This document shows positions 48,751 to 57,823 of a stretch of 64,000 nucleotides of DNA, in pieces. Under the pieces are notes generated by a model that saw nothing but the letters and a program-made list of their open reading frames with translations, was not told the DNA's origin and searched no databases. A program made the position numbers and the translations under genes. The first letter of the stretch is position 1. Each line of letters opens with the position of its first letter. The DNA comes from Streptomyces sp. NBC_00775 (GTDB taxonomy: Bacteria; Actinomycetota; Actinomycetes; Streptomycetales; Streptomycetaceae): assembly GCF_036347135.1 (NCBI RefSeq), contig NZ_CP108938.1:8060001-8124000 (forward strand), read 5' to 3'.

Positions 48751-49023
48751 GTCGTCCCCCTACGGCTGGTTCTGGGCGGCCGGCTCGGGCCGGTGATCAC
48801 TGACGCCCAGTATGAGTGACCTGTGAAATCATGCGAGCCGGCCTCTCGGGGCCGGCGTTCCGCGCACCATCACACATGGCCAACCGGTGAATATCGGGCG
48901 CGAACGGGTGCCCGCGCAACGGAAGTTGTCGTAGGGTCACCTGGGTCACCGCGCCGGGGAGCGCGGTCGAACACCGGCAACACAGGCACGAAGAAGCGGT
49001 CGTCCACGGGAGGGGCTCACTCA
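48751..49023. other. Leader region before the lytic transglycosylase
   Basis: A 273-bp divergent gap. It holds a GCCGGCC/GGCCGGC hairpin (48837-48856) and a second potential stem in GGCGCGAACGGGTGCCCGCGC. I tested it by eye for a ydaO-type cyclic di-AMP riboswitch, common before such genes, but the conserved blocks are not convincing. The transglycosylase promoter must lie here. Confidence 0.35.
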
Positions 49024-50730
49024 ATGGCGGCGCATTTCGGCAGGAGGCTGCGCAAGGGGGCGGCAACCACCGCCGTGGCCGCGGCCGCGGTCGCGGCCCT
49101 GTCCGCGTCCCAGGCCCCGGGAGTGATCACCGACGACCACGGCAGACAGACCACCGGCGCCGATGCCACACCGGACGCGAGCGGCGACGACACCGCCAGC
49201 GGCAACTCGCGCTACTACACGGACCTTCCGCCGCTCGACAGCCCCAGCCCGTCACCGACCACAGGCACGCCCGTCGTCACGGGTGAAGCCGAGGCGGGCA
49301 TACCCGCGACCGTCCTAGACGCCTACAAGAAGGCCGAGGCATCGCTGCGCGAGTCCAAGCCGGGCTGCAACCTGCCCTGGCAGCTCCTCGCCGCCATCGG
49401 CAAGGTCGAGTCCGGCCAGGCCCGCGGCGGCCGCGTCGACGCGAGCGGTACGACGTACTCGCCGATCCTCGGCCCGGTCCTCAACGGCAACGGCTTCGCG
49501 AACATCAGCGACACCGACAACGGCGCGTACGACGGCGACTCCACGCACGACCGCGCGGTGGGGCCGATGCAGTTCATCCCCTCCACCTGGGCGTGGGCGG
49601 GCCGCGACGGCAACGGCGACGGCAAGAAGGACCCCAACAACGTCTACGACGCGGCGCTCGCGGCCGGTCACTACCTCTGCCGGTTCGACCACGACATGTC
49701 GGTCCAGTCGCAGATGAACGCCTCGATCCTCAGCTACAACAACTCGACGGCGTACCTCAACACGGTCCTGTCGTGGCTGGAGTACTACCGCAAGGGCACC
49801 CACGAGGTGCCGGACGGCACCGGCACGCTGCCCTCGCACAGCAGCGACGACACCTCCGGCGCGAACCCCAGCCCGTCGTCCCCCTCGACGCCGTCCCCCT
49901 CGACACCGAGCACCACGACGCCGAGCACGTCGGAGCCGGGCACCACCGAACCGAGTGACGGCGGCTCGACGAGCCCCAGCCCGAGCCCCTCCACGCCCGC
50001 CTCGCCCTCGCCGAGTCCGTCGACGCCCACGCCCACCGAGACCGTGGACCACCTGGACGACGCGGGCACCGGGAAGCTCACCGCCACGGCGGGCGACACG
50101 TTCGCCGAGAGGATCGCCGTACGGACCGAGACCGACGCCGACAAGGCCGTGGCGAAGGTCCGGGTCCGGTTCACGATCGTCGGGGACGACACGGACGCCA
50201 CCTTCACCGGCGGCGAGACGGTCGCCACGGTGGTCACCAACCGGCTCGGCATGGCCAGCGCGCCCGCGCTCGTCGCGGGCGAGAAGACCGGCGACTTCAC
50301 GGTCCGCGCCACCGTCGTCGGCCGCGTCATGGCCGGCCTCGACTACACGGCGACCGTCACCCCGCGCCAGGCCGACACCCTCACCCGCACCAGCGACACC
50401 GAGCTGACCTGCGTGCCGAGCGGCGAGTTCGCCGACCAGGTCGAGGTGAAGGCCACCTACAACGGCGCCGTCGCGGGCAAGGTCGCGGCCACCGCCACGC
50501 TCGTCAAGTCGGCGGACGACGCGACCGAGAACGACAAGGGCCCGTACTTCAAGGACGCGGACGGCAAGACCGTGCGCACCCTCACGGACCTCACCACGGA
50601 CGCCGACGGCGTGCTGAAGCTCCCGAAGCTGTACGCGGACGACACCACCGGCACGTTCCTGCTCCGCATCAACACCACGGGCGGCGCGACGCTGACCGTC
50701 GAGCTGAAGGTGGCGGCGGCCGCCTCGTAG
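49024..50730 (+). CDS. Secreted lytic transglycosylase with Ser/Thr/Pro linker and beta domain
   Basis: A 568-residue exported protein beginning at ATG 49024. A signal peptide (RRLRKGAATTAVAAAAVAALSASQA) precedes a transglycosylase domain with LPWQLLAAIGKVESGQARGG (catalytic Glu129), GPMQFIPSTWAWAG and AALAAGHYLCRF, the MltB-like actinobacterial form. Residues 285-345 are a Ser/Thr/Pro-rich, likely wall-spanning linker, and the last 220 residues form two Ig-like beta repeats that may bind peptidoglycan or other proteins. It cleaves glycan strands during growth or sporulation. A rho-independent terminator follows at 50783. Confidence 0.9.
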   Translation: MAAHFGRRLRKGAATTAVAAAAVAALSASQAPGVITDDHGRQTTGADATPDASGDDTASGNSRYYTDLPPLDSPSPSPTTGTPVVTGEAEAGIPATVLDAYKKAEASLRESKPGCNLPWQLLAAIGKVESGQARGGRVDASGTTYSPILGPVLNGNGFANISDTDNGAYDGDSTHDRAVGPMQFIPSTWAWAGRDGNGDGKKDPNNVYDAALAAGHYLCRFDHDMSVQSQMNASILSYNNSTAYLNTVLSWLEYYRKGTHEVPDGTGTLPSHSSDDTSGANPSPSSPSTPSPSTPSTTTPSTSEPGTTEPSDGGSTSPSPSPSTPASPSPSPSTPTPTETVDHLDDAGTGKLTATAGDTFAERIAVRTETDADKAVAKVRVRFTIVGDDTDATFTGGETVATVVTNRLGMASAPALVAGEKTGDFTVRATVVGRVMAGLDYTATVTPRQADTLTRTSDTELTCVPSGEFADQVEVKATYNGAVAGKVAATATLVKSADDATENDKGPYFKDADGKTVRTLTDLTTDADGVLKLPKLYADDTTGTFLLRINTTGGATLTVELKVAAAAS

Positions 50731-50782
50731 TCCATGCGCACCTCACAGTCCATGCGCACCGCGTAGTTCATACGCGCGTCAG

Positions 50783-50818
50783 GGCGCCCCTCCCGCTTCC
50801 AGGCGGAGGGGCGCCTTT
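50783..50818 (+). terminator. Rho-independent terminator after the transglycosylase
   Basis: GGCGCCCCTCC and GGAGGGGCGCC form an 11-bp stem, with an 11-base loop, followed by TTTG. It is 53 bp after the stop codon. Confidence 0.8.
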
Positions 50819-50908
50819 GCCTGTGTGCAACGTGTTCTCATCTCGCCCCGCCGTTGCTACGGTGCCGGACCTGACGATGTATCAGCTCCTGGCCTTCGGG
50901 AGGCCCGC

Positions 50909-51043
50909 ATGCGTGCCCTCATCGCCGCCGCGACCGGTCTCGCCGTGGCGCTCGCCCTGGTGCTGACCATCACGGCCATGGGCTCACCGGCCGGCAGCAC
51001 ATCGCCGAAGCCGCTGCTGACGACCGTGCCCGCACACCCGTAG
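50909..51043 (+). CDS. SPW_0924-type small membrane peptide
   Basis: A 44-residue peptide from ATG 50909 with GGGAGG eight bases upstream. One hydrophobic helix, LIAAATGLAVALALVLTITAMG, is followed by a short external tail ending TTVPAHP. This matches the SPW_0924 family of tiny Streptomyces proteins, which have no known function. It is 42 bp ahead of the DUF3068 gene on the same strand and may be cotranscribed with it. Confidence 0.8.
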   Translation: MRALIAAATGLAVALALVLTITAMGSPAGSTSPKPLLTTVPAHP

Positions 51044-51085
51044 ACCGTGCCTTCAGACCCGTAACTCTCAGGGAGGGACGCCGAG

Positions 51086-52078
51086 ATGCGCCGCAAGGCA
51101 AGCCTGATCCTGCTCGCCTTCGCCGTGTTCTTCACGGCGCTGTCCCCCCTGATGCGCTGGTACGCCTTCCCGCGCCTGGCGAAGATCCCCGCCAACCAGT
51201 ACCAGGACATGGTCCTGGAGGCGAAGAACGCGACCCTCATCGACTACGGCACCATGAAGGCGAAGAAGGTCCCCAAGGTCACCGTCGTGCAGACCCTCAA
51301 GGGCAACGTCGAGGCCTCCGAGAAGATCGAGAAGACCGCGGGCCGGGACGTCGTCGTCTGGGACTCCCTGTCCTACGTCCAGGGACCCGACGGCAAGATG
51401 ATCTCCAAGATCCCCGAGCGCTACATCTTCGACGCGCACAGCCAGGACCCCGTCCACGCCACGGGAGAGATGGTCGACGGCGACCCGGTCACGCGCGAGG
51501 GCATCGAGTTCAAGTGGCCCTTCCTCACGGAGAAGCGGGACTACGAGTACTTCGACGCGCAGACCCGCACCACCAACCCCATCCACTACAAGGGCACCCA
51601 GAGCTTCCGGGGAGTCAAGGTCTACTACTTCGAGCAGACCATCCCCTGGACCAAGGTCCAGTTCCCGAGGACCATGCCCGTCAAGGGCATCACCCGGGAA
51701 TCGCTCGCCAAGACCGGCACGAGCATGTGGTACACCACGGTCCGCAAGTTCTGGGTGGAACCCGTCACGGGAGCGCCCGTCTACGGCGAAGAGGACCACA
51801 AGGAGGAACTCCGCGGTGGCACCCTGCTCGGCGACGGCAAGAAGGTGACGGCGTTCGCGGGGCAGGTGAAGATGCGCGAGGACTACATCAAGCACACGGT
51901 CGACCTGGTCAAGTCGAACCGCACCCTGATCCTGCTGCTGACGTCGTACCTGCCGTGGGGTTTCCTGTTCCTGGGCGTGGCCCTGCTGTCCCTGTCGCTG
52001 TACCTGGAGGCCCGCGGCCGCAGGCCCGGTGACCCGGCGCCGACGCAGGCCGCGGAGCCCGAGCCGGTCAACGCCTGA
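51086..52078 (+). CDS. DUF3068 membrane-anchored protein
   Basis: A 330-residue protein with an N-terminal signal anchor (KASLILLAFAVFFTALSPLMRWY) and a C-terminal transmembrane helix (LILLLTSYLPWGFLFLGVALLSLSLYL), leaving a 250-residue external domain between them. The family (DUF3068, PorA-like in some annotations) is found in mycolate and filamentous actinobacteria. Characteristic pieces are YQDMVLEAKNATLIDYGTM and GTQSFRGVKVYYFEQTIPWTKV. The AGGGAGG before ATG 51086 is a good ribosome site. Function is unknown. The last 11 bp overlap the convergent hrpB. Confidence 0.88.
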   Translation: MRRKASLILLAFAVFFTALSPLMRWYAFPRLAKIPANQYQDMVLEAKNATLIDYGTMKAKKVPKVTVVQTLKGNVEASEKIEKTAGRDVVVWDSLSYVQGPDGKMISKIPERYIFDAHSQDPVHATGEMVDGDPVTREGIEFKWPFLTEKRDYEYFDAQTRTTNPIHYKGTQSFRGVKVYYFEQTIPWTKVQFPRTMPVKGITRESLAKTGTSMWYTTVRKFWVEPVTGAPVYGEEDHKEELRGGTLLGDGKKVTAFAGQVKMREDYIKHTVDLVKSNRTLILLLTSYLPWGFLFLGVALLSLSLYLEARGRRPGDPAPTQAAEPEPVNA

Positions 52079-54698
52079 GCCGCGCGTTCGTGTGCCGCGT
52101 CGGCTCGGCGCTCGCCGGGTCCTCGGGCCAGGGGTGCTTGGGATAGCGCCCGCGCAGTTCGGCCCGTACGGCCTTGTAACCGTCCCTCCAGAAGGAGGCG
52201 AGGTCGGCGGTGACGGCGGCGGGACGACCCGCCGGGGACAACAGATGCACGAGTACGGGTACGCCGGCGACGGCGGGGGACTCGTGCAGGCCGAACATCT
52301 CCTGCACCTTCACGGCGAGCACCGGCCGCTCGGGGTCGCCGTAGTCGATCCGGATTCTGGACCCACTCGGCACCTCGATGCGTTCGGGGGCGAGTTCGTC
52401 GAGCCGGGCCGCGTCCCCGGTGGCCCAGGGCAGCAGCCGGTTCAGGGCCTGCCCGGCGTCGATCCGCGCCAGGTCGGCCCGTCTGCGGGCCCGCCCCAGC
52501 TCGGGCTCCAGCCACTCGTCCACGCGCGCGTGGAGCGCGGCGTCGGAGACATCGGGCCAGGGGGCGTCCAGGTGCAGGTGCAGGAACGCCAGCCGCCGCC
52601 GCAGTACCTCCGCGTCCGGGGACCACCGCAACAGGCCGAGCCCCTCCGCCCGCAGCCCTTCGCACAACGCTTCCCGTACGAGTCCGGAGTCGGCGTTCTT
52701 GAGCGGCCGCACCGCCAGCTCCACGGCCCCGAGCCGCTCCACCCGCCGCGCGACGACATCACCGTCGGCCCAGTGCACCTCCTCGCCCTCGGCGTACAGG
52801 CTCTGCGCGGCCTGTCGTGCCGTCTCCTCGTCGATGACGGCCCCGAGCCGCACACGCGCGTGCCCGGCACCCACGGGCCGATCGGCCACGGCGACCGCGA
52901 GCCAGGGCGCTCCCCGCAGTCCTGTGCCGTCCTGGAGCTCGGCACGGGTGCCGGAAGCCATGAGATACGAGCCGCCGTGCGCCCGAGCGACGCGCTCCGG
53001 GAAGGCGAGGGCAGCGACGAGCCCCACCACGCGGTCGCCCCCGGCGCCGGCCCGCACAGCGTCGAGGGCCGCCGCGGGGCCGCCGGCGGAGCGTGTCGCC
53101 TCCGCGGCCCCACCGGAGAGAGCGTCGGAGCCCGGTTCGCCCGGGAGAGAGTTCTGGGCGGGCCGGTGGGAGATGCCCCGCGCCGAAGGCGTGGGCGCCG
53201 ACGCGGCCCGCAGCCGCCGGGCCTCCGCGCGCCACCGCCCCGCGTAGGCGTCGCCGCCACGCCGGGCGGCACGCCAAGCCGCGGCGAGGTCGTCGCCGTA
53301 CTCCCGAGGCGGCTCCTCGCTGAGGAGGGCCACGACCTCCGCGGCCCGGTCCGCGCCCACCTCGGGGGCCGCGTCCAGCAGGGCCCGGGCGAGCCGGGGG
53401 TGCAGCCCGAGCCGGGACATGCGTACGCCCCGTTCCGTAGCCCGCCCCGCAGAGTCCACCGCCCCCACCGCCGACAGGATCGACCGTGCCGCCGCCATCG
53501 CCCCACCCGGCGGCGGGTCGAGAAGCGCGAGCCCCGTGGCGTCCGGGTCGCCCCAGCAGGCCGCCTGCAGGGCGAACGCCGTCAGGTCGGCCACCTTGAT
53601 CTCCGGCGCGGGGAAGCGGGCCAGACGGGCGTCCTCCGCCTCCGCCCAGCACCGGTACACCGCTCCCGGCGCCTCACGCCCGGCGCGCCCCGCCCGCTGC
53701 CGCCCGGCCGCCTGCGAGGCCCGTACGGTCGTCAGCGCGCTCAGCCCGCGCGCGTGGTCCACCCGCGGCTCCCGCGCGAGCCCGGAGTCGACGACCACCC
53801 GCACCCCGGGAACCGTCAGCGACGACTCGGCCACCGCGGTCGCCAGGACCACCCGGCGCCCCGCACCCGGGGACAGCACCGCGTCCTGCACGGCGGCCGA
53901 CGCCCGCCCGTGCACTTGAAGTACCTCGACCGGACCAAGATCCCCCAGCTGACCCGCCACCCGCGCGATCTCCCCGACCCCGGGCAGGAAACACAGCACG
54001 TCCCCCTCGTGCTCGGCCAGCGCCCGCCGCACCACCGACGCCACATGGGTCAGCAGCGCCGGGTCCACCCGCATCCCGTGCGGCGGCCGTACGGGCCGTA
54101 CCGGCGGCGCCCACACCACCTCGACCGGATACGACACACCGTGTGCCTCGACGACCGGCGCGTCGCCCAGCAGCCGGGCCCACCCCTGCGCGTCCGTCGT
54201 CGCGGACGCCGCCACCAGTCGCAGCTCGGGTCGGAGGGCGGCCCGTACGTCCAGCACAAAGGCGGCCACCGTGTCGGCGTCCAGATGCCGCTCATGGCAC
54301 TCGTCGAGCACGACCACGTCGATGCCCGCGAGCTCCTGGTCCCGCTGCAACCGCTGCAACAGGACACCGGTCGTGACGACCTCCACGCGTGTGCGGCGGC
54401 CGACCACCCGCTCCCCGCGCACGGTGTGACCGACGCTCTCGCCCACCTTCTCGCCGAGCAGCCACGCCATCCGCCGCGCGGCGGCCCGGGCGGCGATCCG
54501 CCGCGGCTCGGCGACGACGACCCGGCGTACCGGCCGCCCGTCGTCCAGCAGACCGGCGAGCGCCAGTGGCACCAGCGTCGTCTTGCCGGTGCCGGGCGGC
54601 GCCACGAGCACCGCGCTGCCGCCGCCCTCCAGGGCGTCGCTCAGGGCGGGCAGGGCACCGCGAACAGGCAGCGCGTCCAGGGCGTCGTAACGAATCAC
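52068..54698 (-). CDS. hrpB: ATP-dependent helicase HrpB
   Basis: An 876-residue DExH-box helicase of the HrpA/B group. Motif I is APPGTGKTT (near residue 36), motif II is the DECH box DECHERHLD, motif III is AASATTD and motif VI is QRAGRAGR. The HA2/OB-like middle and the HrpB-specific C-terminal domain (YGDPERPVLAVKVQEMFGL) are complete, and length matches the family. The cellular substrate is unsettled; RNA unwinding is assumed. The start is ATG 54698 (MIRYDALDALPVRG). The gene ends 11 bp inside the convergent DUF3068 gene. Confidence 0.95.
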   Translation of the reverse strand: MIRYDALDALPVRGALPALSDALEGGGSAVLVAPPGTGKTTLVPLALAGLLDDGRPVRRVVVAEPRRIAARAAARRMAWLLGEKVGESVGHTVRGERVVGRRTRVEVVTTGVLLQRLQRDQELAGIDVVVLDECHERHLDADTVAAFVLDVRAALRPELRLVAASATTDAQGWARLLGDAPVVEAHGVSYPVEVVWAPPVRPVRPPHGMRVDPALLTHVASVVRRALAEHEGDVLCFLPGVGEIARVAGQLGDLGPVEVLQVHGRASAAVQDAVLSPGAGRRVVLATAVAESSLTVPGVRVVVDSGLAREPRVDHARGLSALTTVRASQAAGRQRAGRAGREAPGAVYRCWAEAEDARLARFPAPEIKVADLTAFALQAACWGDPDATGLALLDPPPGGAMAAARSILSAVGAVDSAGRATERGVRMSRLGLHPRLARALLDAAPEVGADRAAEVVALLSEEPPREYGDDLAAAWRAARRGGDAYAGRWRAEARRLRAASAPTPSARGISHRPAQNSLPGEPGSDALSGGAAEATRSAGGPAAALDAVRAGAGGDRVVGLVAALAFPERVARAHGGSYLMASGTRAELQDGTGLRGAPWLAVAVADRPVGAGHARVRLGAVIDEETARQAAQSLYAEGEEVHWADGDVVARRVERLGAVELAVRPLKNADSGLVREALCEGLRAEGLGLLRWSPDAEVLRRRLAFLHLHLDAPWPDVSDAALHARVDEWLEPELGRARRRADLARIDAGQALNRLLPWATGDAARLDELAPERIEVPSGSRIRIDYGDPERPVLAVKVQEMFGLHESPAVAGVPVLVHLLSPAGRPAAVTADLASFWRDGYKAVRAELRGRYPKHPWPEDPASAEPTRHTNARLRR

Positions 54699-54717
54699 GC
54701 CCCCAGTCTCGTACGAG

Positions 54718-54783
54718 CGTCAAAACGCCTTCCACGTGCGTGTGCCCGGCAGCCGTCAAAACGCCGTCCACGCGTGCGTGCGC
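54718..54783. repeat. Imperfect direct repeat CGTCAAAACGCCnTCCACG
   Basis: CGTCAAAACGCCTTCCACG (54718-54736) and CGTCAAAACGCCGTCCACG (54754-54772) differ at one base and are followed by similar GTGCGTG runs. They lie in the hrpB upstream region. Confidence 0.7.
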
Positions 54784-54788
54784 AGCAG

Positions 54789-54822
54789 AAAGGGGTGCCC
54801 ACGCACGCGTGGGCACCCCTTT
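54789..54822 (-). terminator. Terminator of the methyltransferase gene
   Basis: A 16-bp perfect inverted repeat AAAGGGGTGCCCACGC with its complement and a two-base centre; in practice a 15-bp stem with a four-base loop. Read leftward it ends in CCTTTC, 20 bp after the methyltransferase stop. Confidence 0.8.
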
Positions 54823-54842
54823 CGCACGATCCCTTCGTACGG

Positions 54843-55793
54843 TCAGTCCCGCTCGCAGACGAAAATCGCCGTCCCCGGGATCAGATTCCCGCGCAGCGGG
54901 GACCAGCCGCCCCACTCCTGGGTGTTCCAGGCGGGCCACTCCGGCTCGACGAGGTCGACCAGACGGAAGCCGCCGGCCACGACGTCGCGGACGCGGTCGC
55001 CGATCGTCCTGTGGTGCTCGACGTACACCGCGCGGCCCTCCTCGTCCTGCTCCACGTACGGAGTGCGGTCGAAGTAGGAGGCGGAGATGCTCAGCCCCTC
55101 GGGGCCGGGCTCGTCCGGGAAGGCCCAGCGGATGGGGTGGGTCACCGAGAAGACGAAGCGGCCCCCGGGGCGCAGCACCCGGCGTATCTCCCGCAGGACG
55201 CGGACCGGGTCGGCGACGAACGGCAGCGCGCCGTACGCCGAGCACGCGAGGTCGAAGGATCCGTCGGCGAACGGCAGGGCGCCCGCGTCGGCCTCCACCA
55301 GGGGCACGCCCCCGCCGATGCGCAGGGCGTGCTGGAGCTGGCGGTGGGAGAGGTCCAGGGCCACCGGACGGGCCCCCTGGGCGGCCAGCCAGCGCGAGCA
55401 CTGGGCCGCGCCGGCGCCGATCTCCAGGACGTCCTTGCCCTTGAGGTCCTCCGGCGGGCCGAGCAGCTCGGCCTCCACCTCGTCGAGGCCCTCGGGGCCC
55501 CACACGAAACGGTCGTCCCCGAGGAACGTGCCGTGCTCGATCTGGTACTCGTCCGCGTTCCGGTCCCACCAGCCCCGGTTGGCTCGGGAACTCTCCGTGA
55601 CGCCCGCGTCGCGTCGGGTGGCTTCGGGCTCAAGCGGTTCGGGCTCTTGGATGATCGGCTCCCTCGTCGTACTCTTCCGTCCAACCCGTCTCCGCGTGTC
55701 ACGGCAGAGGCGAGCTATGGCCCGCGTGGCCTCAAGAGACAGGTCTTGTGCCGGGTATGCGGCGATCCGCCCCGGGTGTGCGCCTTCGCGCAT
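54843..55793 (-). CDS. Class I SAM-dependent methyltransferase
   Basis: At most 316 residues if ATG 55793 is used, but the first 45 codons lack third-position G/C bias and that ATG lies in the rpsA -35 element. A strong GAGGGAG (55665-55659) stands 3-6 bases before two ATC codons (55655, 55652) just where the coding bias begins; no ATG, GTG or TTG is available there. The real product is probably about 269 residues. It starts its fold at NRGWWDRNADEYQIEHG; the SAM motif is DVLEIGAGAAQCSRWLAAQG, followed by ALDLSHRQL and the Asp of VEADAGALPFADGSFDL. The substrate is unknown. It diverges from rpsA. Confidence 0.85.
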   Translation of the reverse strand: MREGAHPGRIAAYPAQDLSLEATRAIARLCRDTRRRVGRKSTTREPIIQEPEPLEPEATRRDAGVTESSRANRGWWDRNADEYQIEHGTFLGDDRFVWGPEGLDEVEAELLGPPEDLKGKDVLEIGAGAAQCSRWLAAQGARPVALDLSHRQLQHALRIGGGVPLVEADAGALPFADGSFDLACSAYGALPFVADPVRVLREIRRVLRPGGRFVFSVTHPIRWAFPDEPGPEGLSISASYFDRTPYVEQDEEGRAVYVEHHRTIGDRVRDVVAGGFRLVDLVEPEWPAWNTQEWGGWSPLRGNLIPGTAIFVCERD

Positions 55794-55821
55794 TGACCCC
55801 GCCCGGCTGCCCCCGTATGCT
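55793..55821 (+). promoter_or_regulatory. Vegetative promoter of rpsA
   Basis: TTGACC (55793-55798) and TATGCT (55816-55821) are separated by 17 bp, close to the HrdB consensus. Transcription would start near 55828, giving a leader of about 213 bases before the rpsA ATG. Confidence 0.75.
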
Positions 55822-55827
55822 ACAAGT

Positions 55828-56040
55828 TGCGCTGCGAGCCTGCGCTCCTCAGACGTAGCAGGCTGCGCTCGCATCTGTATGTATGTCCCCTCGGTTTTCG
55901 AGGCGCCACCGGCGGTGTTTGTCATAAACACCGCTCCGGGTTGGGCGCTTCCTTGGCTGTCCGGCCTTCTGCAGAGCGAAACGGGCTCCCGGCGTAAGCA
56001 GTACCTACGACTCTCTGTCCGTACCGGAGCCCTTTCCCAC
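55828..56040 (+). other. Structured 5' leader of rpsA
   Basis: The long leader contains AGCCTGC / GCAGGCT in the first 40 bases and a perfect nine-base hairpin GCGGTGTTT-gtcat-AAACACCGC (55912-55934). Only a weak GGAG (56026-56029) precedes the ATG by 11 bases. S1 genes are autoregulated in other bacteria through such leaders; a similar role here is inferred. Confidence 0.5.
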
Positions 56041-57543
56041 ATGACGAGCAGCACCGAGACCACCGCCACCACCCCGCAGGTTGCGGTCAACGACATCGGT
56101 AACGAGGAAGCCTTCCTCGCCGCGATCGACGAGACGATCAAGTACTTCAACGACGGCGACATCGTCGACGGCGTCATCGTGAAGGTCGACCGGGACGAGG
56201 TCCTGCTCGACATCGGTTACAAGACCGAAGGTGTCATCCCGAGCCGCGAGCTCTCGATCAAGCACGACGTCGACCCGAACGAGGTCGTCAAGGTCGGCGA
56301 CGAGATCGAAGCCCTTGTTCTCCAGAAGGAGGACAAGGAAGGCCGCCTGATCCTCTCGAAGAAGCGCGCCCAGTACGAGCGCGCCTGGGGCACCATCGAG
56401 AAGATCAAGGAAGAGGACGGCATCGTCACCGGTACCGTCATCGAGGTCGTCAAGGGTGGTCTCATCCTCGACATCGGCCTCCGTGGCTTCCTGCCGGCTT
56501 CCCTCGTCGAGATGCGCCGTGTCCGCGACCTCCAGCCCTACGTGGGCAAGGAGCTCGAGGCCAAGATCATCGAGCTGGACAAGAACCGCAACAACGTGGT
56601 CCTGTCCCGCCGTGCCTGGCTGGAGCAGACCCAGTCCGAGGTTCGCCAGACGTTCCTCACCACCCTGCAGAAGGGTCAGGTCCGCTCCGGCGTCGTCTCC
56701 TCGATCGTCAACTTCGGTGCCTTCGTGGACCTGGGTGGCGTCGACGGTCTCGTCCACGTCTCCGAGCTCTCCTGGAAGCACATCGACCACCCCTCCGAGG
56801 TTGTCGAGGTCGGCCAGGAAGTCACCGTCGAGGTCCTCGACGTCGACATGGACCGCGAGCGCGTCTCCCTGTCGCTCAAGGCGACGCAGGAAGACCCGTG
56901 GCAGCAGTTCGCCCGCACGCACCAGATCGGTCAGGTCGTGCCCGGCAAGGTCACGAAGCTGGTTCCGTTCGGTGCGTTCGTCCGCGTGGACGAGGGCATC
57001 GAGGGTCTGGTCCACATCTCCGAGCTGGCCGAGCGCCACGTGGAGATCCCGGAGCAGGTCGTCCAGGTCAACGACGAGATCTTCGTCAAGGTCATCGACA
57101 TCGACCTCGAGCGCCGTCGCATCAGCCTCTCGCTGAAGCAGGCCAACGAGTCCTTCGGTGCCGACCCGGCCTCGGTCGAGTTCGACCCGACCCTGTACGG
57201 CATGGCCGCGTCCTACGACGACCAGGGCAACTACATCTACCCCGAGGGCTTCGACCCCGAGACCAACGACTGGCTCGAGGGCTACGAGACCCAGCGCGAG
57301 GCGTGGGAGCACCAGTACGCCGAGGCGCAGCAGCGCTTCGAGCAGCACCAGGCGCAGGTCATCAAGTCCCGTGAGGCTGACGCCCAGGCCGAGGCCGAGG
57401 GCGCTGCCGCCCCCGCCGCCGGTTCTGGTGCGGGTGTCTCGGGTGGTTCGTACTCCTCGGAGTCGGACGACACCTCCGGCGCGCTGGCGTCGGATGAGGC
57501 CCTGGCTGCGCTCCGCGAGAAGCTCGCGGGCGGCCAGAGCTGA
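56041..57543 (+). CDS. rpsA: 30S ribosomal protein S1
   Basis: A 500-residue S1 protein with four S1 (OB-fold) repeats at about residues 36-105, 123-188, 209-277 and 294-363. The repeats are recognised by VDGVIVKVDRDEVLLDIGYKTEG, VVKGGLILDIGLRGFLPASL, VVSSIVNFGAFVDLGGVDGLVH and VTKLVPFGAFVRVDEGIEGLVH. Repeats three and four are the best conserved. The C-terminal 130 residues are acidic and Gln/Ala-rich, typical for actinobacteria. It helps ribosomes bind mRNA. Codon use is notably less biased at third positions (many T) than in neighbours, as expected of a highly expressed gene. The gene ends at a strong terminator. Confidence 0.97.
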   Translation: MTSSTETTATTPQVAVNDIGNEEAFLAAIDETIKYFNDGDIVDGVIVKVDRDEVLLDIGYKTEGVIPSRELSIKHDVDPNEVVKVGDEIEALVLQKEDKEGRLILSKKRAQYERAWGTIEKIKEEDGIVTGTVIEVVKGGLILDIGLRGFLPASLVEMRRVRDLQPYVGKELEAKIIELDKNRNNVVLSRRAWLEQTQSEVRQTFLTTLQKGQVRSGVVSSIVNFGAFVDLGGVDGLVHVSELSWKHIDHPSEVVEVGQEVTVEVLDVDMDRERVSLSLKATQEDPWQQFARTHQIGQVVPGKVTKLVPFGAFVRVDEGIEGLVHISELAERHVEIPEQVVQVNDEIFVKVIDIDLERRRISLSLKQANESFGADPASVEFDPTLYGMAASYDDQGNYIYPEGFDPETNDWLEGYETQREAWEHQYAEAQQRFEQHQAQVIKSREADAQAEAEGAAAPAAGSGAGVSGGSYSSESDDTSGALASDEALAALREKLAGGQS

Positions 57544-57573
57544 ACCGGTAGGTTCCGCTAGGCAGTAGTTAGT

Positions 57574-57620
57574 CGGTGGGCCGCACCCCTTTCGGGGGGT
57601 GCGGCCCACCGCTTTTTGGT
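57574..57620 (+). terminator. Strong rho-independent terminator of rpsA
   Basis: CGGTGGGCCGCACCCC pairs perfectly over 16 bp (57574-57589 with 57596-57611) around a six-base loop, followed by CTTTTTGG. It is 30 bp after the stop. Confidence 0.93.
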
Positions 57621-57823
57621 TTTGTCTGCGGAGAGCAGAGGCTCCACGTACATGGACTGTGGACTCCAATGTGAACGTTGGGTGGCGTGTGTCCGCGTAT
57701 GGGTCTGGATCGGTTCGGGTGTGCGGGGAGGGAAACGTGGCAGATACACGAGTAACTCCCGTGCCGTAACAGGGCGTTGCCAGGATCCCCGGGTCATTCA
57801 AGATCGTGAGGGGAGCCGAAGTC

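Noticed and set aside
48751..49023. ydaO-type cyclic di-AMP riboswitch before the lytic transglycosylase
   Set aside because: Position is right and GGTGAATATCGGG is suggestive, but the paired conserved blocks of the motif could not be found by eye.
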